This document shows positions 1 through 7,351 of a stretch of DNA of 16,918 nucleotides, in pieces. The position numbers and the translations under genes are program-made. The notes beneath the pieces were generated by a model. It worked only from the letters and a program-made list of their open reading frames with translations, made no database searches and was not told the origin of the DNA. How positions within the stretch are numbered: the first letter of the stretch is position 1; every line of letters starts with the position of its first letter. This DNA comes from Planctomycetota bacterium (GTDB lineage: Bacteria; Planctomycetota; Phycisphaerae; WQYP01): contig JAKBAC010000067.1 of assembly GCA_021809365.1 (NCBI GenBank), positions 1 to 16,918 of the forward strand. The letters are read 5' to 3'.

Positions 1-2
1 GG

Positions 3-1061
3 GAATTGCGGAAGCGACTGCTGGCAGTGATGGCACCGGGCAAAACGGCCACCGCGGAAATTTGCGAACTGGATATGCTCACAGCGCGGGAATTCGCCGG
101 TGCTGCCAACAACATTCTGCAAAAGGCAGGCGTGGATAAATCAAAAATTATTGCCATCGGAAGTCATGGCCAGACCATTTGCCATCTGCCCCCATCGCCG
201 GAGCGTCAATCGGGCAGCACGTTGCAAATTGGGGATAACACGGTCATTGCCGCGTTGACGGGGATTTGCACCGTGGGAAATTTTCGGCCGGCGGATATGG
301 CGGTGGGCGGACAGGGGGCACCGCTGGTGCCGCTGGTGGATAAACTGCTGTTGACACACCACAGACGCACGCGCTGCATCCAGAATCTGGGCGGTATTGC
401 CAATGTGACCTATTTGCCGCCACGCGGGGCAACGCAGGAAATAATGGCCTTTGATACCGGCCCCGCCAATATGCTCATGGACGCCTTTGTCACACTGTCA
501 ACCGGAGGCAAGATGACGTATGACCAGGGCGGGCGATTGGCGGCGGCGGGGCGGGTTCACCGGCCGCTGATGCACAAGCTCGAAGCCATGCCATATTTTC
601 ATTTGGCCCCACCCAAATCCACAGGCCGTGAACTTTTTGGCGAACCCCTGGCTCGAGCCATGATGAAGCAATTCCGAAAAGTCAGTTGCCCCGATCTGGT
701 GGCCACGGCTTTGGAACTAACGGTGTGGAGTATCACGGAAAGTTATCGCCAATATCTACCGCAAGCGCCGCAGGAAGTCATCCTGTGCGGCGGCGGCGCG
801 GAAAACCCGGTTTTAGTGGACCGCCTCCGCACTTACCTGACCATACTTCAGTGTTATCAGGTGGGAAACATTTCTGAATATGGCATTATCAGCCAAGCCA
901 AAGAAGCCCTGTCATTCGCGGTCCTCGCCGCCCTGACGCTGCAACGCATTCCCGGCAACCTCCCCACCGCGACGGGCGCACAATATCCTGTTGTTCTGGG
1001 AAGCATCGCCACGCCGGGCGCGGGCGGATTAAAGCCCCCCTCCTCTGCCGTATTTTCGTAA
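3..1061 (+). CDS. anmK: Anhydro-N-acetylmuramic acid kinase, 5' end outside window
   Basis: AnmK phosphorylates 1,6-anhydro-N-acetylmuramic acid to MurNAc-6-phosphate while opening the anhydro ring, in cytoplasmic recycling of cell-wall muropeptides. The visible 352 codons match the family along their whole length: IGSHGQT and LQIGDNTVIA near the start, VGNFRPADMAVGGQGAPLVP, QNLGGIANVTYL, the substrate/ATP-site FDTGPANMLMDA, APKSTGRELF, the C-terminal ATP-binding CGGGAENP, and a tail LPGNLPTATGA...VLGSI. The reading frame is open to the left edge and the N-terminal GTSLDG phosphate-binding motif is not seen. By comparison with the usual length of about 370 residues, some 45-50 residues lie upstream, so the TTG at position 6 is not the true start. 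The stop TAA is at 1059-1061. Identification is secure; essentiality or regulation cannot be judged here. Confidence 0.95.
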   Translation, partial: ELRKRLLAVMAPGKTATAEICELDMLTAREFAGAANNILQKAGVDKSKIIAIGSHGQTICHLPPSPERQSGSTLQIGDNTVIAALTGICTVGNFRPADMAVGGQGAPLVPLVDKLLLTHHRRTRCIQNLGGIANVTYLPPRGATQEIMAFDTGPANMLMDAFVTLSTGGKMTYDQGGRLAAAGRVHRPLMHKLEAMPYFHLAPPKSTGRELFGEPLARAMMKQFRKVSCPDLVATALELTVWSITESYRQYLPQAPQEVILCGGGAENPVLVDRLRTYLTILQCYQVGNISEYGIISQAKEALSFAVLAALTLQRIPGNLPTATGAQYPVVLGSIATPGAGGLKPPSSAVFS

Positions 1062-1074
1062 CCTTGCCTATCTT

Positions 1075-1083
1075 TGCTATACT
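1075..1083 (+). promoter_or_regulatory. Candidate extended -10 promoter for hicB
   Basis: TGCTATACT is an extended -10 element (TGn followed by TATACT, 5 of 6 to consensus). It lies 36 bp before the hicB ATG and just after the anmK stop. No good -35 is visible 17 bp upstream, as expected for an extended -10 promoter. A transcript would start near 1090 and leave a leader of about 30 nt containing the GGAG ribosome site at 1107-1110. Confidence 0.45.
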
Positions 1084-1119
1084 TAAACGGAGTTGTTAAT
1101 CCCAACGGAGCCAATAGCA

Positions 1120-1365
1120 ATGGATGAAGCTATTATTCGACTGCACATTGAAGCGCTGGAAGAGGGCGGATTCGTGGCCACCAGCCCCGACGTGCCGGGA
1201 TTAGTGGCGGAGGGTCGCTCGGTGATGGAGGCGGTAGAAATTGCCCAGTCCCTGGCGCGAAAGATTGCGGACTCATGTATTGAGCACGGCGATCCCCTGC
1301 CGAAAGCCCTGCTGCCCCACGTCGCAGCGTCGCGAGATCTACTGGTGCCGGTGGGGTTGCGGTAA
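1120..1365 (+). CDS. hicB: HicB-like antitoxin (short form)
   Basis: The 81-residue product has the HicB partial RNase-H-like fold signature: an N-terminal strand pair (AIIRLHIEALEEGGFVATSPDVPGL), then VAEGRSVMEAVEIAQSLARKIADSC, a helix with the spacing typical of HicB, and a short basic tail. HicB normally binds and neutralises the HicA mRNA interferase and represses their shared promoter. The ATG at 1120 is chosen over an in-frame TTG at 1093 because GGAG at 1107-1110 sits 9 nt upstream and the family similarity begins at MDEAII. No separate C-terminal DNA-binding domain is present. The stop TAA overlaps the next ATG (1365) by one base, the usual translational coupling of hicBA pairs, but that hicA reading frame is truncated, so the gene is probably an orphan antitoxin. 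Confidence 0.8.
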   Translation: MDEAIIRLHIEALEEGGFVATSPDVPGLVAEGRSVMEAVEIAQSLARKIADSCIEHGDPLPKALLPHVAASRDLLVPVGLR

Positions 1366-1456
1366 TGGGACGCCTGTCCGGATTTAAATATCGCGACGTG
1401 GCCGCAAAGTTAAGATCGCTTGGATGGACCTTTGATCGCACGGTTGATTCTGCTAA
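1365..1456 (+). pseudogene. hicA: Truncated hicA toxin remnant
   Basis: An ATG overlapping the hicB stop opens a frame whose first ~26 residues (MGRLSGFKYRDVAAKLRSLG then WTFDR) look like the N-terminus of HicA, a dsRBD-like mRNA interferase that typically starts with a similar xLSGxxYREVxxxLxxxGW pattern. After that, similarity stops: the frame runs antisense through the tRNA-Thr gene and ends at a TGA at 1533-1535, giving a 56-residue ORF. The conserved GSH segment with the catalytic histidine, normally just after this point, is absent. I infer a deletion or insertion whose breakpoint is at or near the tRNA 3' end (1457). A functional toxin is unlikely. Confidence is limited because only a short piece is comparable. 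Confidence 0.6.
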
Positions 1457-1529
1457 AGCCACCGTTGGGACTCGAACCCAAGACCTAAGCTTTACGAAAG
1501 CTTCGCTCTACCAACTGAGCTACGGCGGC
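1457..1529 (-). tRNA. tRNA-Thr (anticodon CGU)
   Basis: Read on the minus strand, the 73-nt gene folds fully: acceptor GCCGCCG pairs with CGGTGGC (one G-U), the D-arm is GCTC AGTTGGTA GAGC, the anticodon arm AAGCT/AGCTT encloses loop TTCGTAA with anticodon CGT (plus-strand positions 1494-1496), the variable loop is AGGTC, and the T-arm TTGGG TTCGAGT CCCAA carries the invariant TTC. It reads threonine codon ACG. Discriminator base is T (complement of 1457). CCA is not encoded, so it must be added after transcription. The gene lies antisense over the hicA remnant. Confidence 0.95.
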
Positions 1530-1771
1530 ACGTGATGTATTTTCGCCGGTAAAATCAACACTTTGCGTTGATTCCATTGGCGATTGTCTGTGCATCATAC
1601 CCGCACTATTCTGTCCAGCCAAGTCCAGCCTGATACGATAACCGCCGCAGTGATCAACGGCCTTGACAAATGCCGCGTCATCGTGCGTTATAGCATTGGT
1701 GTAGTGAAGTGTTAAGAAATGAGATCGTTATATAAGCGGCGTGCGTGTTGGAAAACATAAAGGATCAATGA
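1530..1771. other. Intergenic region upstream of FAH-family gene
   Basis: This stretch holds no gene. A perfect 6-bp inverted repeat ATCAAC/GTTGAT (1554-1559 and 1567-1572, 7-nt loop) lies just upstream of the minus-strand tRNA-Thr. TTGACA at 1663-1668 is a consensus -35 box, but the nearest -10-like sequence (TTATAG, 1688-1693) is at a long 19-bp spacing. TATATAAG at 1729-1736 is an alternative -10 with no good -35. AAAGGA at 1760-1765 serves as the ribosome site of the next gene. The promoter assignment is therefore uncertain. Confidence 0.4.
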
Positions 1772-2578
1772 ATGAAGATCGTGCGATTTTCTGATGCTCA
1801 GGGTCAATGCCATTGCGGCGCACAGGAACCCGACGGCCAAGTCCGGCTCATCACGGGTGATCTGTTTGAATCCTTTACGATCACACACCAGCGGCTGCGA
1901 CCGGTGAAACTGCTGGCTCCGGTTCAGCCGACGGCTATTTTCTGTATCGGTTTGAATTATCGGCGGCACGCCGCGGAAACAAATGCGCGCATCCCGGAAT
2001 TTCCGGTGCTGTTTATGAAAAATCCCGCAGCCGTTCAAAACCCCGGTGATCCCGTGGCGTTGCCGCGGCATCTCAACAGCGATCAGGTGGATTACGAATG
2101 CGAATTAGCTATTGTGATCGGACGCAAGGCCAAAAATGTTTCGGCGGATGAGGCGCTTGATTACGTAATGGGATTTACCGCCGCCAATGATATTTCCGCG
2201 CGCGACTGGCAGATCCAGCGGGGTGGATCACAATGGTGTCGCGGAAAAACATTTGACACCTTCTGCCCCCTGGGGCCGGCGATTGTTACGCCGGACGAAA
2301 TCGGCGATCCGAACAATTTGCGAATCCAGACGCGCGTGAATGGTCAAACGCGGCAGCAATCCAGTACCGCGGACATGATTTTTTCCGTCGAGCGCATCAT
2401 TGAATTTCTTTCCGGCTCCACGACCCTGCTGCCCGGAACAGTGATTTTAACCGGCACACCGGAAGGCGTCGGCATGGCCCGCAAACCGCCGCTATGGCTT
2501 CAACCCGGCGACCAGATGGAAGTCGAGATTGAGAAGATTGGCATTCTGGCTAATCCGGTCGTTGCGGAAGTGGAATGA
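1772..2578 (+). CDS. Fumarylacetoacetate hydrolase (FAH)-family protein
   Basis: The 268-residue protein has the FAH catalytic fold. A variable N-terminal domain (1-50) is followed by FCIGLNYRRHAAE (57-68), the metal-binding ExE pair in DYECELAIVIG (Glu109, Glu111), the third ligand in ANDISARDWQ (Asp140), the conserved GKTFDTFCPLGP around Lys159, and the C-terminal GTPEGVG turn. Family members hydrolyse or decarboxylate C-C bonds in short dicarbonyl acids (fumarylpyruvate, acylpyruvate, oxaloacetate, homoprotocatechuate intermediates) using Mg2+ or Mn2+. The substrate cannot be chosen from sequence, and the neighbours give no catabolic pathway, so a housekeeping acylpyruvase/oxaloacetate decarboxylase role is a guess. 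The ATG at 1772 has AAAGGA a few bases upstream. It appears to be a single-gene unit. Confidence 0.9.
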   Translation: MKIVRFSDAQGQCHCGAQEPDGQVRLITGDLFESFTITHQRLRPVKLLAPVQPTAIFCIGLNYRRHAAETNARIPEFPVLFMKNPAAVQNPGDPVALPRHLNSDQVDYECELAIVIGRKAKNVSADEALDYVMGFTAANDISARDWQIQRGGSQWCRGKTFDTFCPLGPAIVTPDEIGDPNNLRIQTRVNGQTRQQSSTADMIFSVERIIEFLSGSTTLLPGTVILTGTPEGVGMARKPPLWLQPGDQMEVEIEKIGILANPVVAEVE

Positions 2579-2807
2579 TTTTTCGCCGCAGGAGCCTCGG
2601 CTATCACATCGCGCCGGCGGCCTGAAACTCAAAGAATACCCTCCGCTGTCGGCTCTGGACAGGACCCCATCGGTCCGGATGCTAATTGACCGGGGCAAAC
2701 CCGAACATGCTTACAAAAAGGCTTACGGGACCAGTATGGCCGGCCGAATTAATAATAGGGAGGCTCGGCGTCATCAACGCTTTTCTGTGATTCCTGTGGA
2801 GATTACT

Positions 2808-2836
2808 CGGACAGGCTCCTGGCTATCGGTTATAAT
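2808..2836 (+). promoter_or_regulatory. Promoter of rlmN, predicted leaderless
   Basis: A perfect TATAAT (2831-2836) lies 17 bp after CGGACA (2808-2813, 4 of 6 to TTGACA). The first base 7 nt past the -10 is position 2843, the A of the rlmN ATG, so the transcript would have essentially no 5' leader. No purine-rich ribosome site precedes that ATG. Confidence 0.55.
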
Positions 2837-2842
2837 TTGAGC

Positions 2843-3988
2843 ATGAATGACGCGAAGATTTCCATCTTGGATTTATCCCCCGGGGACCTGCAGGCCCAAA
2901 CTGCGGAATTTGGAATGCCGAAATATCGGGCGGCGCAAATTATCGAATGGATATACAAAAAGCGGGCCGCATCCTTTGAGCAGATGACCAATCTGTCGCT
3001 CAATGATCGAGCCTTGCTGGCGGAACACTATACGCTGTTTACCGGTGAAATGACCCGACAGGTGCGGGCTTCGGATGAAACCGAGAAAATATTAATCCGC
3101 TGGGCCGATGGGGGATTGACCGAAAGCGTCATGATTCCCTCCGATGATGATCGCACCGATGACGAGGGCAACATCACCGTGGCGCATCGGCGAACCGCCT
3201 GCCTTTCCACGCAGGTAGGCTGCCCGGTGGGATGTGCGTTCTGCGCCAGCGGTTTGCAGGGGCTTAAAAACAACCTGCGGCCGGGGCAGATTGTGGAACA
3301 GGCTTTGCGGTTAACCGCCTTGCTGCCTGAAAAAATGCGGCTAAGCAATGTGGTGTTTATGGGAATGGGCGAGCCGCTGGCGAATTTTGACGCCACGGTT
3401 GCCGCGATTCGCATCCTGATGGCGGACTGGGGATTGAAGATCGGCGGGCGGAAAATTACCGTCAGCACGGTTGGTCTGCCGCCGCAGATTAAACAACTGG
3501 CTGATACCGGCCTTCCCGTGACGCTGGCCGTAAGCCTGCACGCACCCAATGACGCCTTGCGCAAGCGCATTATTCCCTGGGCACGGGGCATAACCATTGC
3601 GGCAATTGTGGAAGCGGGGCAATATTATTTTCAGACGACCGGACGGGAATTAACGCTGGAATATATCATGCTCGACGGGGTTAACACGCTGCCGGAACAT
3701 GCCGGTGAATTGGCCGTTATTGCCAAAAAGCTGCGGGCCAATGTGAATTTGATTTATTACAACGAGGTGCCGGAGTTGCCGTTCCGCAGGCCATCCGGAA
3801 AAACCATGCTGGAATTTCAAACCGCGTTGCGGAGCAGCGGGGTGAATGTGCACGTGCGGCGCAGCCGCGGCCGGGACATCGCCGCCGCCTGCGGTCAACT
3901 GGCCCGGCAGGACACGACCCGTCCGATAACTTTGACTGTTTCATCCGGTGCGGAGCAGCCCGCATCCGGCGAATCTGAAGGGTCCTAA
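2843..3988 (+). CDS. rlmN: 23S rRNA (adenine2503-C2)-methyltransferase RlmN
   Basis: RlmN is a radical-SAM enzyme that methylates C2 of A2503 in 23S rRNA and A37 of some tRNAs. The 381-residue product shows the complete family pattern: an N-terminal RNA-binding domain (GMPKYRAAQIIEWIYKK), LSTQVGCPVGCAFCASGLQG with the cluster cysteines Cys127, Cys131 and Cys134 (CxxxCxxC), the resolving-type Cys120 just upstream, GMGEPLANFD for SAM binding, ISTVG-like VSTVGLPP, AVSLHAPND, LEYIMLDGVN, and RSRGRDIAAACGQL containing the methyl-accepting Cys350. A TTG two codons earlier (2837) overlaps the -10 box, so the ATG at 2843 is preferred. A C-terminal tail of ~30 residues rich in Ser, Glu and Gly extends beyond the conserved end. 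The Cfr resistance methyltransferase is related, but this looks like the housekeeping RlmN. Confidence 0.96.
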   Translation: MNDAKISILDLSPGDLQAQTAEFGMPKYRAAQIIEWIYKKRAASFEQMTNLSLNDRALLAEHYTLFTGEMTRQVRASDETEKILIRWADGGLTESVMIPSDDDRTDDEGNITVAHRRTACLSTQVGCPVGCAFCASGLQGLKNNLRPGQIVEQALRLTALLPEKMRLSNVVFMGMGEPLANFDATVAAIRILMADWGLKIGGRKITVSTVGLPPQIKQLADTGLPVTLAVSLHAPNDALRKRIIPWARGITIAAIVEAGQYYFQTTGRELTLEYIMLDGVNTLPEHAGELAVIAKKLRANVNLIYYNEVPELPFRRPSGKTMLEFQTALRSSGVNVHVRRSRGRDIAAACGQLARQDTTRPITLTVSSGAEQPASGESEGS

Positions 3989-4059
3989 GGCATGACGCTC
4001 AAGTAGCTACCTGAAAATTCGATTGATGGACCCGCACATAACCGCAGGCGAACCATCGC

Positions 4060-4088
4060 TTGCCTTCCGCCAATGATGCGTGCATGAT
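4060..4088 (+). promoter_or_regulatory. Weak candidate promoter for tRNA-Ser
   Basis: TTGCCT (4060-4065) and CATGAT (4083-4088) are spaced 17 bp apart; an overlapping GATAAT (4086-4091) is a better -10 at a 20-bp spacing. Either would start transcription about 30 nt before the tRNA. No other gene lies between the rlmN stop and the tRNA. Confidence 0.25.
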
Positions 4089-4126
4089 AATGACATCCAT
4101 TGCCAAGCCTCAAGAGTGCTTGCAAA

Positions 4127-4213
4127 GGAGAGATGGCTGAGCGGCTGAAGGCGCCGGTTTCGAAAACCGGTTAGGGCGCAAGTCCTACTAGGGTTCGAAT
4201 CCCTATCTCTCCG
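4127..4213 (+). tRNA. tRNA-Ser (anticodon CGA), island integration target
   Basis: The 87-nt gene has acceptor GGAGAGA/TCTCTCC, an anticodon stem CCGGT/ACCGG with loop TTCGAAA (anticodon CGA, reading UCG), the long class II variable arm that marks serine tRNAs, and T-arm TAGGG TTCGAAT CCCTA. The discriminator is G4213, standard for tRNA-Ser, and CCA is not encoded. Bases 4197-4213 and the four T residues after them are exactly repeated at 13354-13374, so the gene is the attachment site of the island to its right. The tRNA itself is complete and should be functional. Confidence 0.95.
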
Positions 4214-4217
4214 TTTT
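4197..4217. repeat. attL: left core attachment site
   Basis: This 21-bp segment, covering the tRNA-Ser 3' end from the T-loop GAAT through the discriminator G plus TTTT, is identical to 13354-13374. The match ends at C4196 versus A13353 on the left and T4218 versus G13375 on the right. Direct repeats of a tRNA 3' end bracketing an integrase gene are the standard signature of tyrosine-recombinase integration. Confidence 0.88.
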
Positions 4218-4231
4218 TCCCGGTGGCTGTG

Positions 4232-4249
4232 AATCATAACTATATGATT
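4232..4249. repeat. Perfect 7-bp inverted repeat inside left island end
   Basis: AATCATA (4232-4238) and TATGATT (4243-4249) are perfect inverted repeats separated by ACTA. They lie 15 bp inside attL and upstream of the first integrase gene. This could be an operator, a recombination-directionality-factor site, or chance in a short AT-rich patch. Confidence 0.4.
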
Positions 4250-4290
4250 TACGGCCACTTGCATTTCCGGGGCGTGCCCGGAAGCTCCCT

Positions 4291-4321
4291 TTTGTGGCGG
4301 TATTTGTGGCGTTTTGTGGCG
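4291..4321 (+). repeat. Three TTTGTGGCG direct repeats (candidate left arm sites)
   Basis: TTTGTGGCG occurs at 4291-4299, 4303-4311 and 4313-4321, with starts 12 and 10 bp apart, roughly one helical turn. Two related copies occur near attR at 13220-13227 and 13230-13238. Short repeats near both ends of an island, one set just upstream of the integrase start (4351), fit arm-type integrase binding sites that could also let the integrase repress its own gene. Confidence 0.6.
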
Positions 4322-4350
4322 TGGGACCACTCCGCCGGGGAGTTTTCGTC

Positions 4351-5745
4351 ATGGCGCGCACCGCAACATCGTTTCGCGTTGGTCGAGTCCGGGGGTATCA
4401 ACGCGGCAAGGTCTGGTATCTCTGTTATTTTGAGCAAGGACAGCGTAAACGCCCGCGTGTCGGTTCAGACCGTGACGCGGCGCGCATGCTGGCCGCGCAG
4501 ACCAACGCCCAGATCACCATCGGCGCTCCGGGCGTGTTGAGCTTTGAACCCGTTGCCATAGCTGAACTTCGCCAGCGCTGGCTGAACCATCACGAACAAG
4601 TGCTGCGATCCTCGGTTTCCAGTATCCGCCGTTACCGCGCCGCCACCGATCACTTGCTGGAGTTTGTCCGCGCTGTAACACCGGTGCGACTGGTTTCCGG
4701 CTTCACGCCGCAACATGCCGAGTCCTTTGTCGCCTACTTACGGCAACTTGAAAAAGCTCCCAATGGCCATGCCAATGCCCGTAAACGGGGCTTGCGCGAT
4801 AAGGGAATCAAATTCATTCTCCAAGTCTGCCGATCCATGTTCACCTATGCCCGTTCCCGCCGGCATCTTTCCCCTTATGCCGAAAATCCCTTCAGCGTCA
4901 TCGGCATCGACCGTATGCCCATTGAGAATGCCAAGCCGATTACTATATTGACACCGGATCAGGAGGTGGCGTTTCTCAAAGCTTGTGATCCGTGGGAATT
5001 TCCCATCTTTCTGACCCTGATGCTGACCGGATTGCGCCCCGGAGAATTGACGCACCTACTGCTGCCCGATGATCTTGACCTTGCCGGCGGCATCTTGCGA
5101 ATCCGCAACAAGCCGGAACTGGGCTGGCAGGTCAAGACCCGCAACCAACGCGATATACCCTTGATTCCCGAACTCGTGGAGGTGCTCCGTATCAGCATAG
5201 GTCAAAGGACGGCCGGGCCGGTGTTTCTACGTAAGAAGTATCAACCGGATTCACCGGCATCACTGGCTGGCAAGACCGGCAAAGAATTGCAGCAGATTCT
5301 GGAGGAACGCATTGGCCGGATACCATTATCCGAACAACCCATCTCCCGCCAACAACGGCTGCAATTTGCCGCCGGTATATGGCGTGACGCCGGGGCCGCC
5401 GATGCAGACCGTATCCGAACAACGTTTATTCACTTGACCGCCAGAATCGGCCTGCCGGAAGCCACCGCCCCAAAACTATTGCGACATACCTTTGCCACCT
5501 GCCTGCAGGATGCCAACGTAGATCCACTGATCCGCAACCAGTTGATGGGCCATCGGCCCGCCGACGGTTCCAAACCCGGTGGCGGACTGGGTATGACGGC
5601 AGTTTATACCCATAGCCGCCCTGAAACGATCCGCCAACAGTTGGGCATGGCCACGGCGAAGCGAGGCATTGTCAGTGTCGCGCGTGAATGGATTCAATCC
5701 CGAACCGCCACCTTACAATCCCAGAATGCCCAAACGTGTGGATAA
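4351..5745 (+). CDS. Tyrosine recombinase / site-specific integrase 1
   Basis: The 464-residue integrase carries a basic N-terminal segment (MARTATSFRVGRVRGYQRGK) likely to contact arm sites, a SAM-like core-binding domain (~70-190), and a catalytic domain: Arg229 in TGLRPGELTHL, Lys262 in KTRNQRDIPL, Lys375-x-x-Arg378 in KLLRHTFAT, His401 in LMGH and nucleophile Tyr419 in AVYTH. The usual HxxR box is KxxR here. The ATG at 4351 is chosen because GGGGAG (4337-4342) lies 8 nt upstream and an in-frame upstream start (4294) would run through the TTTGTGGCG repeats. The gene lies directly inside attL next to the target tRNA, the normal place for the enzyme that catalyses integration. It is homologous to, and converges on, integrase 2; their 3' ends overlap by 33 bp. 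Confidence 0.92.
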   Translation: MARTATSFRVGRVRGYQRGKVWYLCYFEQGQRKRPRVGSDRDAARMLAAQTNAQITIGAPGVLSFEPVAIAELRQRWLNHHEQVLRSSVSSIRRYRAATDHLLEFVRAVTPVRLVSGFTPQHAESFVAYLRQLEKAPNGHANARKRGLRDKGIKFILQVCRSMFTYARSRRHLSPYAENPFSVIGIDRMPIENAKPITILTPDQEVAFLKACDPWEFPIFLTLMLTGLRPGELTHLLLPDDLDLAGGILRIRNKPELGWQVKTRNQRDIPLIPELVEVLRISIGQRTAGPVFLRKKYQPDSPASLAGKTGKELQQILEERIGRIPLSEQPISRQQRLQFAAGIWRDAGAADADRIRTTFIHLTARIGLPEATAPKLLRHTFATCLQDANVDPLIRNQLMGHRPADGSKPGGGLGMTAVYTHSRPETIRQQLGMATAKRGIVSVAREWIQSRTATLQSQNAQTCG

Positions 5746-7251
5746 TGCCTCGATCACGGGTTTCATCTGGGATTGCAACGCCGCCTCATAATGCTGCCGT
5801 ATTTGATTCAAGTGCGCGTAATGCACAATGGCTTCCCGGCCCTGAGTATGGCCCAGCAGATATTTGATGTAACGTTCCGGCATACCGGAATTCTGCATAC
5901 AGGTGGCAAACAGGTGGCGGAAGTCTTTGAGCGTAGCGGTGTCGGGCCAGCCCAGTTGGCTCCGAATGCGCTGGAATTGCCGGCTGATGGCATCGTAATC
6001 CAATCCCCCGGCTTCCCGCAGAATAGCTTGGCGAATCTCTTCCCGCCGAACAGCTTCACTGATGCCCATCGTACGCTCTTCATATTCCGTTGTGAGCTTT
6101 TCCAATGATGCCCCCAGCAAAGGGATATTGGCTTTACCCGCATATCGTCGCCGAAGCAGCAGGCCAACGGTGTCATGGCCACTAATTCCATGAATACCCA
6201 GGGTCTTTTCAATTATCGGTATCAGAGGCAGCCATTTGTCACGTTTGCCCTTGGTGGTGTATTCCAACTCCTCTAGACATACCACCTTCAACCAGCCATC
6301 TTCAATATGCTCGTGAAACAACATGCACGGTTCACCGGCCCGCAGACCAAAGCAGATCAATAAGGCAAACATCGGCAACTGATGCAGGTCACAAGTCTTC
6401 AGAAAGTCTGCCGCCATGCCAACCGTTATATCCGGCTCGCCCAATAACCCGGTTCCCGAGCAACCGCTATGTTCATCCCGATTCTTATGGAAGGTATTAC
6501 CGCATTCCGGCGGCAGCAGATTACCCCGATGCACATCACTGGCCCAAGCGTACATTGCCCGCACGGTATCCATCACATACCCCCGGCTCTTCATTCGCCG
6601 TAAAGCCGTATGGGCATGGCCATTAGGTGAGATCATTGTTTCATGTAAATATCCGGCCAGGCGAAGGGCAAATTCCCGCCGCACGCGTGAAGGACATGGA
6701 AAGTGGCTCTGAATAGCATCACAGAATGCCAGGTAGTGCCGCAATGCGGCACCCAAACGTCGTACCGTCGATACCCGGATATACCCGGCATCGGCCCGCC
6801 GCCGCAGATCGACAATATAAGCCTCTACCAGTTCGGCATGACTGATATGACGGTGCGCCAAGCCGGATGATCCGTGCCGAGCCAGGCGTTCTTCAATCTG
6901 CCGAGCGCGGGTTAATGCTGCCACCAGATCGCCATTGACCCGATCAGAAAGATTCTTGCGCGCTTGCGGGTCCCACCATTGCAGGATGTAGTGGTCGCCC
7001 CGGCGATACATACGCACGCGCTGGGGAACGGTTACGCCCAAGGGAAAATCCACAATCCGCACCAGCCGATGCCGCTGGCCGTAGCGTTGTGACCACGCGG
7101 AAACAGAGGCACTGCTTCCATTGAGAAAGTGGGGATTGACCGTCGGTGAAATCGTAGCAACGCCGACTGTGGCTCCGGCAATAGCGTCTTTTACATCATC
7201 GGTAAATTCCACACCACCGCCCGAAAAGGATTTGTTCGCTTCAATGTCCAT
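5713..7251 (-). CDS. Tyrosine recombinase / site-specific integrase 2
   Basis: This 512-residue protein is a second tyrosine recombinase, resembling integrase 1 across the core-binding and catalytic domains (shared NGHA, TCD/ACD, PLIP and RHxFATCxQ segments). Catalytic residues, counted from the ATG at 7251, are Arg304 in CFGLRAGEP, Lys334 in TKGKRDKW, Lys442-x-x-Arg445 in LKDFRHLFA, His468 in LLGHTQ and Tyr478 in VHYAHL. It shares the KxxR variant of the HxxR box. The start at 7251 is preferred for GGAG 10 nt upstream; an in-frame GTG at 7332 would add 27 residues and cannot be excluded. The N-terminal ~100 residues are not recognised and may bind arm DNA. It may act with integrase 1 as a heteromeric recombinase or be a second element's enzyme. 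Confidence 0.9.
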   Translation of the reverse strand: MDIEANKSFSGGGVEFTDDVKDAIAGATVGVATISPTVNPHFLNGSSASVSAWSQRYGQRHRLVRIVDFPLGVTVPQRVRMYRRGDHYILQWWDPQARKNLSDRVNGDLVAALTRARQIEERLARHGSSGLAHRHISHAELVEAYIVDLRRRADAGYIRVSTVRRLGAALRHYLAFCDAIQSHFPCPSRVRREFALRLAGYLHETMISPNGHAHTALRRMKSRGYVMDTVRAMYAWASDVHRGNLLPPECGNTFHKNRDEHSGCSGTGLLGEPDITVGMAADFLKTCDLHQLPMFALLICFGLRAGEPCMLFHEHIEDGWLKVVCLEELEYTTKGKRDKWLPLIPIIEKTLGIHGISGHDTVGLLLRRRYAGKANIPLLGASLEKLTTEYEERTMGISEAVRREEIRQAILREAGGLDYDAISRQFQRIRSQLGWPDTATLKDFRHLFATCMQNSGMPERYIKYLLGHTQGREAIVHYAHLNQIRQHYEAALQSQMKPVIEALSTRLGILGL

Positions 7252-7351
7252 GGTCGTAACACTCCAAACCGAGCCAGGCAAACCGGGCGATGGCATTTCC
7301 GCCCATTGCGTGAAAGGGGCGAAGGCTCGCACCCCAACACACTACGAACAC

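Noticed and set aside
2529..2840. 103-codon open frame between the FAH-family gene and rlmN
   Set aside because: Starts inside the FAH gene, has no ribosome site or similarity, and runs through the rlmN promoter.
3028..3622. Long minus-strand frames inside rlmN
   Set aside because: Shadow frames of a well-conserved plus-strand gene.
4294..4350. Upstream extension of integrase 1 by 19 residues
   Set aside because: It would translate the TTTGTGGCG repeats; the ATG at 4351 has a much better ribosome site.
4351..7332. Recombinase-in-trio (RIT) element
   Set aside because: Only two recombinases are present, they converge rather than lie in tandem, and the insertion uses a tRNA 3' end.
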